Notes: generated by a model from the sequence alone, not told the origin. Shown: positions 34,288 through 43,534, counted from the first letter of the stretch. The stretch: 64,000 nt of DNA from an uncultured Roseibium sp. (GCF_947494555.1 NZ_CANLVF010000006.1:227374-291373), one strand, 5' to 3'. Translations and numbers: made by a program.

Positions 34288-35601
34288 TCACATCTGGTTC
34301 GGCAGAAACAGCACCAGGGCCGGCAAGAGCAGCAGCAGAAGCAGCCTGATGATGTCGACCGCCCAGAATGGCGTGACGCCCTTGAAGATAGTTGCCGTCG
34401 GCACGTCCCCGACAACTGCCCTCAACACAAAGACATTCAGCCCTACCGGCGGCGTGATCAGGCTGATTTCGGTCACGACAACCACGATGATGCCGAACCA
34501 GATCGGATCGTAACCAAGCCCGGTGACGATCGGAAAGAAGATCGGCACCGTCAGGAGCAACATGGAAAGGCTTTCGAACACACAGCCGAGCACAATGTAG
34601 ATCAGCAAGATGATGCACATCACCACCCAGGGGGCCAGGTCGTAGGCCGTCACAAGGTCGCTGAGCGCGGCCGGTAGACCAGCCACATTGACAAAGTTCG
34701 AAAAGATCCAGGCGCCGATCAGCACGGCAAAGAGACCCGCCGACGTCATGGCGGTTTCGCGCAGGGCTTCCAAGGTTGCGGACATCGACAGGCGACGGCG
34801 CGCAATTGCGATCAGGAACGCTCCCATCGCGCCCATGCCGGCTGCTTCCGTCGGCGAGAAGCTCAGGTTCAGCGGCGGCACATCAAACAAGCCATAGAGC
34901 CCGCCAATTACCAGGAAGAACAGAAGCAAAACCGCCCAGACATCCTTCAGTGCGGCCAGCTTTTGCGACGTCGTCGCGCGCGGGCCGGCGGGGCCTGCGT
35001 CCGGATCACGCCAGACCGTGAACTTGACGGCCACGAGATAAAGAAGAATCCCGATGAGACCCGGAATGACGCCGGCCACAAAGAGTTTGCCGATCGATGT
35101 TTCAGTCAGCAGGCCGTAAATCACAAGAATGACGGAGGGCGGTATCAGGATCCCGAGTGTCCCGCCTGCGGCAATCGATGCTGTCGATAATTTATCGCTG
35201 TATCCGAACCGGCGCATCTCGGGCATTGCAACTTTCGACATGGTCGCAGCTGTTGCGAGCGAAGACCCCGAAATCGCGGCGAAACCGCCGCAGGCAACGA
35301 TCGTTGCCATGGCCAGTCCGCCCCGAAGGTGTCCGAGAAAGGCATTGGACGCGGCATAGAGTTCCCGGCTGATGCCTGCCTTGTTGACGAAGAGGCCCAT
35401 GAGGATGAAGAGCGGCACGACCGAAAGGCCGTAATCCTGGGACGTGTCGATGATCAGGCGCGCCGCCATGGAAATCGACGCCCTGTAGCTGGTTTCGAGC
35501 ATGAAGCCGATCATGCCGACAAAACCCATGGCAAAGGCGATGGGAATGCGCAGCATGACCAGAACAAGGACCGCTGCGAACCCGAGGAGACCTTCAAGCA
35601 T
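34288..35601 (-). CDS. TRAP transporter large permease (DctM type)
   Basis: This 437-residue membrane protein has 11-12 helices and DctM-family segments such as ACGGFAAISGSSLATAATMSKVAMPEM read in parts near residues 110-135. It is the channel subunit of a second TRAP importer with the small permease and binding protein upstream. It starts at ATG 35601, overlapping the small subunit by eight bases. The ligand is unknown; the shared operator sequence with the dioxygenase operon suggests an aromatic or indolic acid. Confidence 0.93.
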   Translation of the reverse strand: MLEGLLGFAAVLVLVMLRIPIAFAMGFVGMIGFMLETSYRASISMAARLIIDTSQDYGLSVVPLFILMGLFVNKAGISRELYAASNAFLGHLRGGLAMATIVACGGFAAISGSSLATAATMSKVAMPEMRRFGYSDKLSTASIAAGGTLGILIPPSVILVIYGLLTETSIGKLFVAGVIPGLIGILLYLVAVKFTVWRDPDAGPAGPRATTSQKLAALKDVWAVLLLFFLVIGGLYGLFDVPPLNLSFSPTEAAGMGAMGAFLIAIARRRLSMSATLEALRETAMTSAGLFAVLIGAWIFSNFVNVAGLPAALSDLVTAYDLAPWVVMCIILLIYIVLGCVFESLSMLLLTVPIFFPIVTGLGYDPIWFGIIVVVVTEISLITPPVGLNVFVLRAVVGDVPTATIFKGVTPFWAVDIIRLLLLLLLPALVLFLPNQM

Positions 35602-36091
35602 CCGGCGCGCTCATCAGTTTCGGAGTGAAGAGATAGCCGAGGCCCCGGACGATCAGAACGACGGACGTAATAGCGGTGACGGCGGCTATGAACCAGCCCA
35701 CGTAGTGCAATGGCAAACGAAGGTATTCCATCAGATCGCCGTAGGACCTGCTGCGCTCAGCAAGCACAAAGACCCGCATGGCGGGCCAGATCAGGATTAT
35801 GCCGCAAAACAGGTTGGTAAAGGCATCGCGCCAGCGCGCCAGGTGGTTTCGCTTGAAGAACCCGTCCAGCAGATCGACGCTGATATGGCCGCCCTGGGCC
35901 GAGACAACGGGCAGGACGGAGAACACCATGATCGCCATCAGAAGCCGCGTCATATCGGCAGCCACTTCGATCGGCGCGTTGAACACCGAGCGCAGGATGA
36001 CGTCACAGAAGGTCATCACCATAAGCACGAAAAGGGCAAACGAGGCGAGCAGTGCCGGCAGGCGGCCCGCCAGCTTCAACAGGTTCGACAC
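35594..36091 (-). CDS. TRAP transporter small permease (DctQ type)
   Basis: This 165-residue membrane protein has four hydrophobic helices typical of DctQ. It starts with GTG at 36091 behind AAGGA and overlaps the large permease gene. A hairpin lies between it and the binding protein gene upstream, as in the ectoine TRAP operon. Confidence 0.9.
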   Translation of the reverse strand: MSNLLKLAGRLPALLASFALFVLMVMTFCDVILRSVFNAPIEVAADMTRLLMAIMVFSVLPVVSAQGGHISVDLLDGFFKRNHLARWRDAFTNLFCGIILIWPAMRVFVLAERSRSYGDLMEYLRLPLHYVGWFIAAVTAITSVVLIVRGLGYLFTPKLMSAPDA

Positions 36092-36110
36092 GACAGATCC
36101 TTTTGAAGTC

Positions 36111-36137
36111 GGCGGTCCGAAGTCACTCCGGACCGCC
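36111..36137 (-). other. Intercistronic stem-loop between TRAP binding protein and permease genes
   Basis: GGCGGTCCG and CGGACCGCC form a perfect 9-bp stem with a 9-base loop, nine bases after the binding protein stop. It has the same position as the hairpin in the ectoine TRAP operon and probably sets a higher level of binding protein over permease. Confidence 0.72.
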
Positions 36138-36145
36138 AGATGCCG

Positions 36146-37162
36146 TCAGTTTCCGGCCATCTCTTTCTTGACCATCTCGTAGGCCGCCTGGGCATCGAGC
36201 CCGGCTTCCTGGAGCTCGCCCAGAACCTTGTCGGTTACGTCTTTCGAGATTTTCTCGAATGCGGCGACGTCATCCTCGCTGGCCGAAATGATCTTCGTGC
36301 CCTCGGCACTTTTCGTGGCCTCGTAGGCGATCTTGTCAGACTTGTCCCAGGCAGCGCCGGCCATGCGGCTGGCCGGTTCGCCGAAGACATTTTCGTCGAG
36401 GGCTTTTTGGACATTTTCCGGCAGACCGTCGAAGGTTTCCTGGCTCATGATGATCGCGAAAGATCCACGATAAAGGCCACCCGGCATGTCATAGAGGTTC
36501 TTGGCGACTTCATTGAGCTTGAAGCCGACCCGCTCGCCGACATTCATGGCGACCGCATCAGCGGCTCCGGAATCGAGCGTTTCGTAAACCTTTGGCGCCG
36601 GGACGTTAATTCCGATCAGCCCCAGGGCTGCGCCAACGTCACCCGCGACACCGCCGCCGATGCGGGTTTTCAGGCCGTTCATGTCGGCCAGGGTTGCCAC
36701 ATCCTTGTTGGAGTGGATCTGCCCCGGACCGTGTGTGTTCAAGGAGATCACCTTGACGCCACGGTGCTCGTCCAGCTTGTTCAGATGCTCCTCATGGACG
36801 CGCCAGTAGGCAACCGAAGCGGCTTCCGCGCTGCCCTCGTAGCCGGGCAACTCGATCAGTTTCGTGGCAACGAAGCGCCCAGGCTGATAGCCGTGGAAAA
36901 TGATTGCCATGTCGGCCGCGCCATCAAGCACCAGGTCCATCTGTGCCGGCGGCGGCGCCAGTCCAAACACCAGTTCGCCCGTCACTTCGCCATCTGTCGC
37001 CTTTTCCATCATGTCAATGAGGCCGGCGAAAATTTCCGTATTGATACCGTGGGTCGGCGGCAACCAGCTCGACACTTTGAGCACTGTTTCTGCCGAGAGT
37101 GCCGAGACACTGAGGCAAAGCGAAACGGCGGTTGCACCTGCTATCCTGAAAAGCGACTTCAT
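36146..37162 (-). CDS. TRAP transporter periplasmic binding protein (DctP type)
   Basis: This 338-residue protein has a signal peptide (MKSLFRIAGATAV..., end near ALSAE) and the DctP fold; the segment around MNGLKTRIGGGVAGDV holds the usual carboxylate-binding Arg. The ATG at 37162 follows GGGAGAGG. It heads the dctPQM operon, with an ATATGAAA-type operator 100 bases upstream. Some DctP proteins bind indole acetate or other aromatic acids, which would fit the nearby pathway, but the ligand cannot be read here. Confidence 0.92.
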   Translation of the reverse strand: MKSLFRIAGATAVSLCLSVSALSAETVLKVSSWLPPTHGINTEIFAGLIDMMEKATDGEVTGELVFGLAPPPAQMDLVLDGAADMAIIFHGYQPGRFVATKLIELPGYEGSAEAASVAYWRVHEEHLNKLDEHRGVKVISLNTHGPGQIHSNKDVATLADMNGLKTRIGGGVAGDVGAALGLIGINVPAPKVYETLDSGAADAVAMNVGERVGFKLNEVAKNLYDMPGGLYRGSFAIIMSQETFDGLPENVQKALDENVFGEPASRMAGAAWDKSDKIAYEATKSAEGTKIISASEDDVAAFEKISKDVTDKVLGELQEAGLDAQAAYEMVKKEMAGN

Positions 37163-37556
37163 GTTCCTCTCCCTTGAACAACGGGTCTTTTGCGCGGGCT
37201 CCTCCACTTCGCCCGAAACATCCCTTGAATAGTTTCACCCTGCGTGAAGGTTTGTCAAGAAATATGAAACTGCATATATTTTTTACAATCCGGAAGATAT
37301 TTCCGGCCTGCTCTTGCAACCTCAAATTTATCTCGCAAAACGCACCCTGAACGCAAGAAACCCAAGGCTTGCCCGCTCATTCATGGGCTTCTCCAAGCCA
37401 GAACAAGCGCTCCTGCCAAGCTGATTGAGCATTCTATTCTCTGCTTGGTATTATTGACCGACCGGCCGATAAATGCAAACACAAACTTCGTTGGTGCTGA
37501 ATTCCTGTGCATCCAAAACGGATTTCATTGTATATCTGGAGAACATTCGAGGGAGG
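37163..37556. promoter_or_regulatory. Divergent control region of the TRAP and thioesterase genes with operator ATATGAAACTGCATAT (37262-37277)
   Basis: This 394-base gap has no convincing gene. The 16-mer at 37262-37277 matches the perfect palindrome before the dioxygenase operon at 14 of 16 positions, including both ATATGAAA and CATAT ends. It sits about 100 bases before the TRAP binding protein start, in AT-rich DNA suited to a promoter. Control by the MarR protein encoded at 46628 is inferred. Nothing else is recognisable in the remaining part. Confidence 0.6.
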
Positions 37557-37991
37557 ATGGAATTGGAAATACCCTTCAGAACCAAACGCATGCTCAACTT
37601 TGGCGACTGCGACATCTCCGGGACGGCCTATTTCCCGTCCTATCTGAATATTCTCAACGGTGTGAATGAGGAATTCTGGCTGCACCTTGGATATCCCTGG
37701 CACAAGATCATCTGGGAGGAGCGATGGGGCACACCGACCGTTCACATCTCGAGCGACTTTTCGAGCCCGTCTTTCTTCGGCGAGGAGCTTGAGTTCGAAG
37801 TCACCGTCCAGCGCGTGGGAAGGTCGTCCGTGACCATCCACCACGAGATCAGCTGCAAGGGCGAGAAACGCTGGTCGAGCACACAGGTTCTGGCCGCCAG
37901 CAATCTGGACGAGCACACGTCGATCCCGTGGCCGGAAGACGTCAAGGCGGCGCTGCTGGCCTGTATTCCGAAACCGGACGCCGACGCGTGA
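37557..37991 (+). CDS. Acyl-CoA thioesterase, 4-hydroxybenzoyl-CoA thioesterase family
   Basis: This protein of about 144 residues has the hot-dog fold, with the catalytic-loop motif FGDCDISGTAYFPSYLNILN near residue 15, the DxDxxGxxYxxxYL form of 4-hydroxybenzoyl-CoA thioesterases. GGGAGG directly touches the ATG at 37557, so a TTG six bases downstream (37563) may be the real start. It is divergent from the TRAP operon and convergent with the catabolic operon that ends at 38001, and it may hydrolyse a CoA intermediate of that pathway. Confidence 0.82.
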   Translation: MELEIPFRTKRMLNFGDCDISGTAYFPSYLNILNGVNEEFWLHLGYPWHKIIWEERWGTPTVHISSDFSSPSFFGEELEFEVTVQRVGRSSVTIHHEISCKGEKRWSSTQVLAASNLDEHTSIPWPEDVKAALLACIPKPDADA

Positions 37992-38000
37992 TCTGTCCGG

Positions 38001-38726
38001 CTAGATGGTCAGCGTGCCAACGCTGGCCCCGCCGCAGACATAGAGCGTCTGACCGGTAACGAAGCTGTTTTCCGGACTGCAGAAAAACAGGAAGGCATTG
38101 GTCACGTCCTGCACCGTTCCGATCCGTCCGACCGGAATACGCTTGGCAAGCGCCTCCTGTTGCGGACTGTCTTTCTCGACAATGCCCCAGAAATTATCGG
38201 TCAGGATAGGTCCGGGTGCGACCACATTGACGGTGATGCCGTGCGGTGCAAGCTCAAGCGCCCAGGTGCGTGCCATCCCGATCATTCCGGCCTTGCTTGC
38301 GCTGTAGGCCGTGCGCGTCGGGGCGCCAAGTGCGGCACGCGATGCATTGAACATCACGCGGCCGAACCGGCGATCCTTCATGCCAGGCAAGACTGCCTGC
38401 AAGAGCGTCAGGGCCGAGCCGAGATGAAGTTGCGCAAGTCCCGTTATTTCCTCTGGCTTTGCCTCTTCCACAAGGTTCGGCCAGATCAGACCGGCATTGT
38501 GAATGAGGTGAGACACGTCGAACTCGGCCTGTATGGTCTTGGCCGCGTTCAAAACGGCTGCCGGATCGAGAAGGTCCGCCTCAACCGAGTGCAGATTGGG
38601 GTGCACCTTGTCGGGAGCCGACCGCGCCACCGAGACAACCATATAGCCCTGGCCGAGAAGTTTTTCGGCAAGATCCGCGCCGATGCCCTTGTTGCCGCCT
38701 GTCACGACAGCCGTGAATTCACTCAT
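38001..38726 (-). CDS. SDR-family oxidoreductase
   Basis: This 241-residue classical short-chain dehydrogenase has cofactor motif VVTGGNKGIG at the N-terminus, NAG in HLIHNAGL, and an intact catalytic set: Ser in FNASRAAL and YSASK. The start overlaps the stop of the cyclase-family gene (ATGA). It is the last gene of the operon that runs from 46290 to 38001. The substrate is unknown; a hydroxy- or keto-intermediate of the aromatic pathway is likely. Confidence 0.88.
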   Translation of the reverse strand: MSEFTAVVTGGNKGIGADLAEKLLGQGYMVVSVARSAPDKVHPNLHSVEADLLDPAAVLNAAKTIQAEFDVSHLIHNAGLIWPNLVEEAKPEEITGLAQLHLGSALTLLQAVLPGMKDRRFGRVMFNASRAALGAPTRTAYSASKAGMIGMARTWALELAPHGITVNVVAPGPILTDNFWGIVEKDSPQQEALAKRIPVGRIGTVQDVTNAFLFFCSPENSFVTGQTLYVCGGASVGTLTI

Positions 38727-39496
38727 TTGCTCACCATCGCCAGAACGCGAAGCGGACTGCCGGTTCCGTTCTTTATTTTCAGGGGCGCCGCCATCAGGAC
38801 CGCCCCGGTCGCAGGCAACTGATCGAGGTTGTTGAGGCACTGCAGGCCGTATTTCCCGGCACCGTGCAGGTAGTAGTGGGCCGGGTAAGGCGGCGCGTAA
38901 TGGGCTCCCTGGCCGGCATCGGTACCGATTGTTTCCGTTCCAAAGCCACGAATGTCGCGTTCCTCGACCAGGAAGCGGATGCCCTCCGGCGTCGGGCCTG
39001 GCGAATGGGGGCCATCGTCGCGCATGTTCAGGTAATCGGCGCCGCTGCGTTTGGACCAGTCGGTTCTCATGAGGACCCAGCTGTCCGCAGGAATGCGGCC
39101 ATGTTTGGCTTCAAAAGCTGCTATCACGCCGGGTGTCAGTTCGAAATCCTCGTTCGCGAGCGCCTCACTGGAACAATCGATCACCACTGCCGGTCCGACA
39201 AAGGCTTGCATCGGAATTTCATCGACAGAGCCAAGCGCAACATCCTTTCCGGAAATCCAGTGCGATGGCGCATCGAAATGCGTTCCGGTATGTTCCGACA
39301 TGGAAATATTGTGCCATTTCCAGGCCGGGCCCCGGTGGTCATAGGCACTGACTTCCTCCATCCGGAAGCGCGCGCACTGACCAAATTCAGGCGGCAGGAC
39401 AATGACCGGAAAATCCGGGTCGAGCGTGTGCGTCAGATCTACGATTTCAACCGCACCGGAAGACAGTCCGGAAACAAGAGTGTCGAGGACGGTCAT
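38723..39496 (-). CDS. Cyclase-family metal hydrolase (isatin hydrolase/kynurenine formamidase-like)
   Basis: This 257-residue protein belongs to the cyclase family, with the metal-binding motif HTGTHFDAPSHW near residue 69 and supporting His/Asp residues farther on (GTDAGQGAH). Members include isatin hydrolase, first studied from Labrenzia, and bacterial kynurenine formamidase; all hydrolyse an amide using Mn2+ or Zn2+. The gene overlaps both neighbours by four bases. Given the Rieske enzyme and the thiolase-like pair in the operon, isatin to isatinate is the preferred guess. Confidence 0.8.
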   Translation of the reverse strand: MTVLDTLVSGLSSGAVEIVDLTHTLDPDFPVIVLPPEFGQCARFRMEEVSAYDHRGPAWKWHNISMSEHTGTHFDAPSHWISGKDVALGSVDEIPMQAFVGPAVVIDCSSEALANEDFELTPGVIAAFEAKHGRIPADSWVLMRTDWSKRSGADYLNMRDDGPHSPGPTPEGIRFLVEERDIRGFGTETIGTDAGQGAHYAPPYPAHYYLHGAGKYGLQCLNNLDQLPATGAVLMAAPLKIKNGTGSPLRVLAMVSK

Positions 39497-40749
39497 GCGC
39501 CTTCGCCTCCTTGCGTGAGTTCACGTTCGAGGACTTTCGGATCACGCCGCCAGCGATCCCGAATTTCCTTGGCGACATCCCCGCACCAGACATCTTCCAA
39601 GCCCTGCTGCAGTCCCGACACCACCGCCCGCGCCATTGCGACCGCGGACACTTTGGGCGGCGGTAGAGCCTGGTGCCATTCGTCATCGGTCGGTCCGGTG
39701 AAGACGTTCATGACCCGCAGGCCCGATCCTCTGAATTCGCCGCGCAAAGACTGGCTCAGCGAGTAGGCTGCCGCATTGGAAGCGGTGAAGCATCCGAAGT
39801 CGGGCGCATTGGAAAGTGCGTGCACGGACAGGATATTGACCCAGGCCACTGCGGAATTGATGCCGTCGCCGGTGCGTGCGCACATGCCGGGCCCGAAGGC
39901 CTGTGCCAGGCGCATGAGACCAAGGTAATTGGTCTCCATCTCCTCACGCGCAAAGGCCGTGTCACCGCGCTCCAGAACACCACCCGGACGAACGAAGCGC
40001 GCGGTGTTGATCAAAATATCGGTCTTTCCGCCGATCTCTCCGGCAAGTTTTTGTACCGATGCCACATCGGTCACATCCAGCGGCAGTGTTTCCACATTCT
40101 CAAGATCCGCCAACGCGCGCCGATTGTCATGAGGACGCCAGCTTTCCGATTCTCCGACGAAAACCGTTGCGGCACCGGCATCAAGGAGAGCCTTTACCAG
40201 CGCGGGCGTGTTGGGATTGCGCAAGTCCGTCACAAGGATACGGCGGTGCTTGGGGTCGGCAGACAGCGCACGCAGTTGCGGGTTGTCTTCCATATGATCC
40301 GTCCTTTCTTCGGGCACGGCAAGCAATACACCTTGCCCGGCCGCATCGAGACGATTGAGAAGGGTGACCTTGCTGCCGCTCTGGCAATCACCATGCACAT
40401 GGCAGAGGACGACAGGCCCGACATCCAGCTGAACCGAGCCCATGCGCCATGGCGTCCGGTCTCGGAAGTAGAGTTTCGTCGACGTTCGAACCGTTGTTTC
40501 GGCCAAGAGAGTGCCCGAAGGCGACTGGTCCTGCCACGCGAGTTCCGGCGAAAGGCAGGCCCGGCAAACATCGCGCGGCGGATATTGAACGGCGAAACAC
40601 TCCTGGCACACTTGTAACGCAAAGCGCCCTTCCGCGGCAGCAGCGCTCAGACCCAGTGCTGCGCGCGATCGTGTTTCGGGCGGGCGCGTCGATGATTGCG
40701 TCCGTTTCTGAGGGTTCTTTTTGGGTGGAGGCTGGAGCGGCTGTGTCAT
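39493..40749 (-). CDS. DUF35 zinc-ribbon/OB-fold protein fused to a degenerate SDR domain
   Basis: This 418-residue fusion has a disordered basic N-terminus (1-35), a zinc ribbon with C48, C51, C62 and C65, an OB-fold (about 70-130), and an SDR-like domain (about 170-385). In the SDR part the glycine-rich cofactor loop is lost (VTDLRNPNTPA) and the catalytic YxxxK has become FTASN, so it probably has no dehydrogenase activity. DUF35 proteins bind acyl-CoA and pair with thiolase-fold enzymes. The gene overlaps the thiolase-like gene (TAATG), which indicates a complex between the two. Confidence 0.85.
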   Translation of the reverse strand: MTQPLQPPPKKNPQKRTQSSTRPPETRSRAALGLSAAAAEGRFALQVCQECFAVQYPPRDVCRACLSPELAWQDQSPSGTLLAETTVRTSTKLYFRDRTPWRMGSVQLDVGPVVLCHVHGDCQSGSKVTLLNRLDAAGQGVLLAVPEERTDHMEDNPQLRALSADPKHRRILVTDLRNPNTPALVKALLDAGAATVFVGESESWRPHDNRRALADLENVETLPLDVTDVASVQKLAGEIGGKTDILINTARFVRPGGVLERGDTAFAREEMETNYLGLMRLAQAFGPGMCARTGDGINSAVAWVNILSVHALSNAPDFGCFTASNAAAYSLSQSLRGEFRGSGLRVMNVFTGPTDDEWHQALPPPKVSAVAMARAVVSGLQQGLEDVWCGDVAKEIRDRWRRDPKVLERELTQGGEGA

Positions 40750-41921
40750 TATGCGCCTCCGGATTTCAGGATCGCAGCGCTGCTGCAAACACCGCGGTCA
40801 TAATTGATCATGCCGAAGCCGGATACCATCGCAACACGGGCGTCGCTCACTTGGGTGTCTCCTGCTGTCCCAGTCACCTGGCGGAGAGCCTCCACGAGCC
40901 CCAGAAAGCCGCCCGCGGCACCGGCCTGGCCAGCCGACAATTGGCCGCCGGACGTGTTGTGGGGGAAATCCCCATCGACAGTCAGATCCTTTTTCCTGAC
41001 GAAGTCCGGGCCTTCGCCCTTTTCGCAAAAACCAAGATCTTCCATCTGCATCATGGAGATCACGGGATAGTCGTCATAGGTTTGCAGCAGATCGACATCT
41101 CCCGGCGAACAGTCCGCCATGGCGTAGAGTTCGTCTTTGTCGAGTGTCCATCCGCCGCGCAGCTGGATCGGATCCTCCGCATGGGCGTTATGGCGCTCAA
41201 TCGTGCCGCCGATTGTGGCGAAGGGCAGTTTGCGCTTCATCGCTTCCTCGACGGACATCACCAGAAAGGCTTCGGATCCCGCGCAGGGCATCACACAGTC
41301 AAAGAGGGCTATCGGGTCAGCAATTGGCCGTGCCGCCAGATAATCGTCCATCGTCAGCGGTTTTTTCATCACCGCATTCGGATATTTCAGCGCATTCTTT
41401 CTTTGCGCCACGCAGATCCGGCCGAAATCCTCGCGGATCGCACCGTATTCGCGCATGTAGCGATCCGTGAGCAGCGCGAAATTGGCGTTTGGTCCACCAT
41501 AGCCATAGGGGAAAGAGGCATCCTGGGCGAAGCGGGAAAAGCTCGACAGCATGTTGCGGAAGCTGTCGATGTGGTTCGTGTCCCCGGCGACACAGGCGAC
41601 AATGTTGGCATCGCCCGCCTGAACGGCGCGTGCGGCCCGGCGCAATGCCACGACACCGCTGGCCCCGCCCATCGGGATATGGTCGAGCCATCTGGGGACG
41701 AGACCGAGATGCTGGGTCAGGCCAACCGCCGTGTCCGGAAACAGGGTGAAACTTGCAACAGAAAAGCCTTCGAGATCGGATGGCTTCAAGCCGGCAGCCT
41801 GAAGGGAGCCGCGCAGTGCCTTTGCGATCCACCAGTGTGCGGTTTCGATGGAATAGCGCTGATACGGCGCTGAAAACGGTGCGGTTACCGCAACCCCATC
41901 ATAACTCGCGCGTCGTCCCAT
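40749..41921 (-). CDS. Thiolase-like protein lacking the catalytic cysteine (candidate CoA-dependent retro-aldolase)
   Basis: This 390-residue protein has the SCP2-type thiolase fold, but the nucleophile region reads IPMGGASGVVAL, with Gly where Cys is expected, and the GHP motif reads AGQAGAAGG. It therefore should not act as a thiolase. Cys-less thiolases paired with DUF35 proteins, such as Ltp2 in steroid side-chain breakdown, are retro-aldolases that release acetyl- or propionyl-CoA. The downstream gene encodes the DUF35 partner. The start is ATG 41921, just after the ligase stop; a TTG one codon before is possible. Confidence 0.84.
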   Translation of the reverse strand: MGRRASYDGVAVTAPFSAPYQRYSIETAHWWIAKALRGSLQAAGLKPSDLEGFSVASFTLFPDTAVGLTQHLGLVPRWLDHIPMGGASGVVALRRAARAVQAGDANIVACVAGDTNHIDSFRNMLSSFSRFAQDASFPYGYGGPNANFALLTDRYMREYGAIREDFGRICVAQRKNALKYPNAVMKKPLTMDDYLAARPIADPIALFDCVMPCAGSEAFLVMSVEEAMKRKLPFATIGGTIERHNAHAEDPIQLRGGWTLDKDELYAMADCSPGDVDLLQTYDDYPVISMMQMEDLGFCEKGEGPDFVRKKDLTVDGDFPHNTSGGQLSAGQAGAAGGFLGLVEALRQVTGTAGDTQVSDARVAMVSGFGMINYDRGVCSSAAILKSGGA

Positions 41922-43534
41922 CAACCGGCCTGCCGTTTCTTCAAATGCCCGGTTGCAACAGTATCCGGATCGTGCAGAAGCCGCCCAGCCATTTCTTTGA
42001 GGGTAGCGCGCTGGATCTTCTGTGTCGCCGTCAGCGGCAACTTGTCGACGAATGCGATAAAGCCCGGGGCCTTGTAGTAGGCCATCTGATCAAGGCACCA
42101 GCGCGTGATCGCCTCCGCCTTGGCAGGAGTGGCGTCTTTCACACTCAGGCAGGCAAACACTTCATCGCCGCGAACGGGGTCCGGAACCGGTGCGACGCCT
42201 GCCGCTTTGATTTCCGGGTGCCGCATGAGGATGGATTCCACCTCCACTGCCGCGATGTTCTCGCCAGAACGTCTTATGACGTTCTTCTTGCGATCGACAA
42301 AGAACATGTTGCCGTCCGGCGCACGCCTGACGATGTCACCGGTGTGGAACCATCCACCCTCCCAAGCTTCCGCCGTTGCGGCCGCGTCCTTGTAGTATTC
42401 GGAAAAAAAGCCGTAGCGCGGTTCGCTTCCGGCGCGGCGCACCAGCAGCTCCCCTTGTTCTGATGGTGTCCCTTCGTCGTCGATGATCAGACATTCGACA
42501 TCCGCTGCCGGTTTGCCGATGCTGGCCTGGGCAACCAGCCGGTCTTTTGTTGATGCTGCGATCACGGCGCCGGCGCCCGTTTCTGTCATGGCCCAGGCCT
42601 CGACCAGGGGAAAGCCGAACCTTTCTTCGAACGCGACCTGCAGCTTCGGATCAACGCCCGCACCGAAACCGAAGCGGACAGAATGCGCGCGGTCGGCGGG
42701 AGACGGTTCGAACCCCATCAGCATGGATGGCATAACGCCGAGATAATGCAGGCATGTCGCCCTGGATGCCGCCACATCCGACCACCAACCGCGCGGGTGA
42801 AAGCGATCCAGAACGGTGAGGCACCCGCCGACGGTGACCATGGCCATGAAGGAATAGGCCATCGCATTCATGTGGAACACCGGCAGCGGTGTGATCATGC
42901 GCTCGCCCGCGTCAGTCAGGTTTGCCAGTCCGCCAACAGTCGCATACCAGCGGCCTGCCAGCAGGAAATAGGTATTCGGCAGAATGCAGCCCTTCGGTTT
43001 GCCCGTCGTTCCGGACGTATAAAGAATGGCCGCTTCACGGGCTTCGCCTTCCAGTGGCCGGGCAACGGCCACGCCCTCGCGCAGCCTAGGCAATCTGTCG
43101 CCAGGCGCTATGACCGGCACATCCATGCCGGCTGATTTGCTTGCCGTTTCAAGCTCCGGATGGCGTCTTTTGATCGCGACAATCAAAGCGGGTTCGGAGT
43201 GTCCGATGAGATATTCCAGCTCCGCGGACCTCAGGTCCGGATTGATCGGCACGACGGATCCGCCGATGCTGTTTACGGCGAGCCAGTAGAGGAAGAAAGC
43301 GGGCCTGTTTTCAAGCAGCAGCGCAACGCGCATTCCCGCAGCATAACCTGCCGCCTTCAACTCCCTTGCGATCAGATCCACCTGTTCCTGTGCATCCGCA
43401 TAGGTCACCTCGCCCGGCGCGAGACCATAGACTTCTGCCGTCCCGGGCAACACGTTCAAAACCGGCCGGTCGGGATACTTTCCGGCCGTTGCGGTGAAGA
43501 CCTCATAGACCGTTGAAGGCTCGGATGCGTTCAT
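41921..43534 (-). CDS. AMP-dependent acyl-CoA synthetase/ligase
   Basis: This 537-residue ANL-superfamily enzyme has the P-loop motif ILYTSGTTGKPKG near residue 170, the A5-like segment EAWAMTETGAG, the GWFHTGD motif and the C-terminal lysine region LPLTATQKIQR. It makes a CoA thioester of a carboxylic acid using ATP. It overlaps its neighbours on both sides by a few bases. In this operon it would activate the product of the Rieske dioxygenase for cleavage by the thiolase-like enzyme. Confidence 0.92.
   Translation of the reverse strand: MNASEPSTVYEVFTATAGKYPDRPVLNVLPGTAEVYGLAPGEVTYADAQEQVDLIARELKAAGYAAGMRVALLLENRPAFFLYWLAVNSIGGSVVPINPDLRSAELEYLIGHSEPALIVAIKRRHPELETASKSAGMDVPVIAPGDRLPRLREGVAVARPLEGEAREAAILYTSGTTGKPKGCILPNTYFLLAGRWYATVGGLANLTDAGERMITPLPVFHMNAMAYSFMAMVTVGGCLTVLDRFHPRGWWSDVAASRATCLHYLGVMPSMLMGFEPSPADRAHSVRFGFGAGVDPKLQVAFEERFGFPLVEAWAMTETGAGAVIAASTKDRLVAQASIGKPAADVECLIIDDEGTPSEQGELLVRRAGSEPRYGFFSEYYKDAAATAEAWEGGWFHTGDIVRRAPDGNMFFVDRKKNVIRRSGENIAAVEVESILMRHPEIKAAGVAPVPDPVRGDEVFACLSVKDATPAKAEAITRWCLDQMAYYKAPGFIAFVDKLPLTATQKIQRATLKEMAGRLLHDPDTVATGHLKKRQAG

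Noticed and set aside
40449..41873. Plus-strand open frame of about 474 codons across the thiolase-like and DUF35 genes
   Set aside because: It spans two real overlapping minus-strand genes and has no protein-family features.
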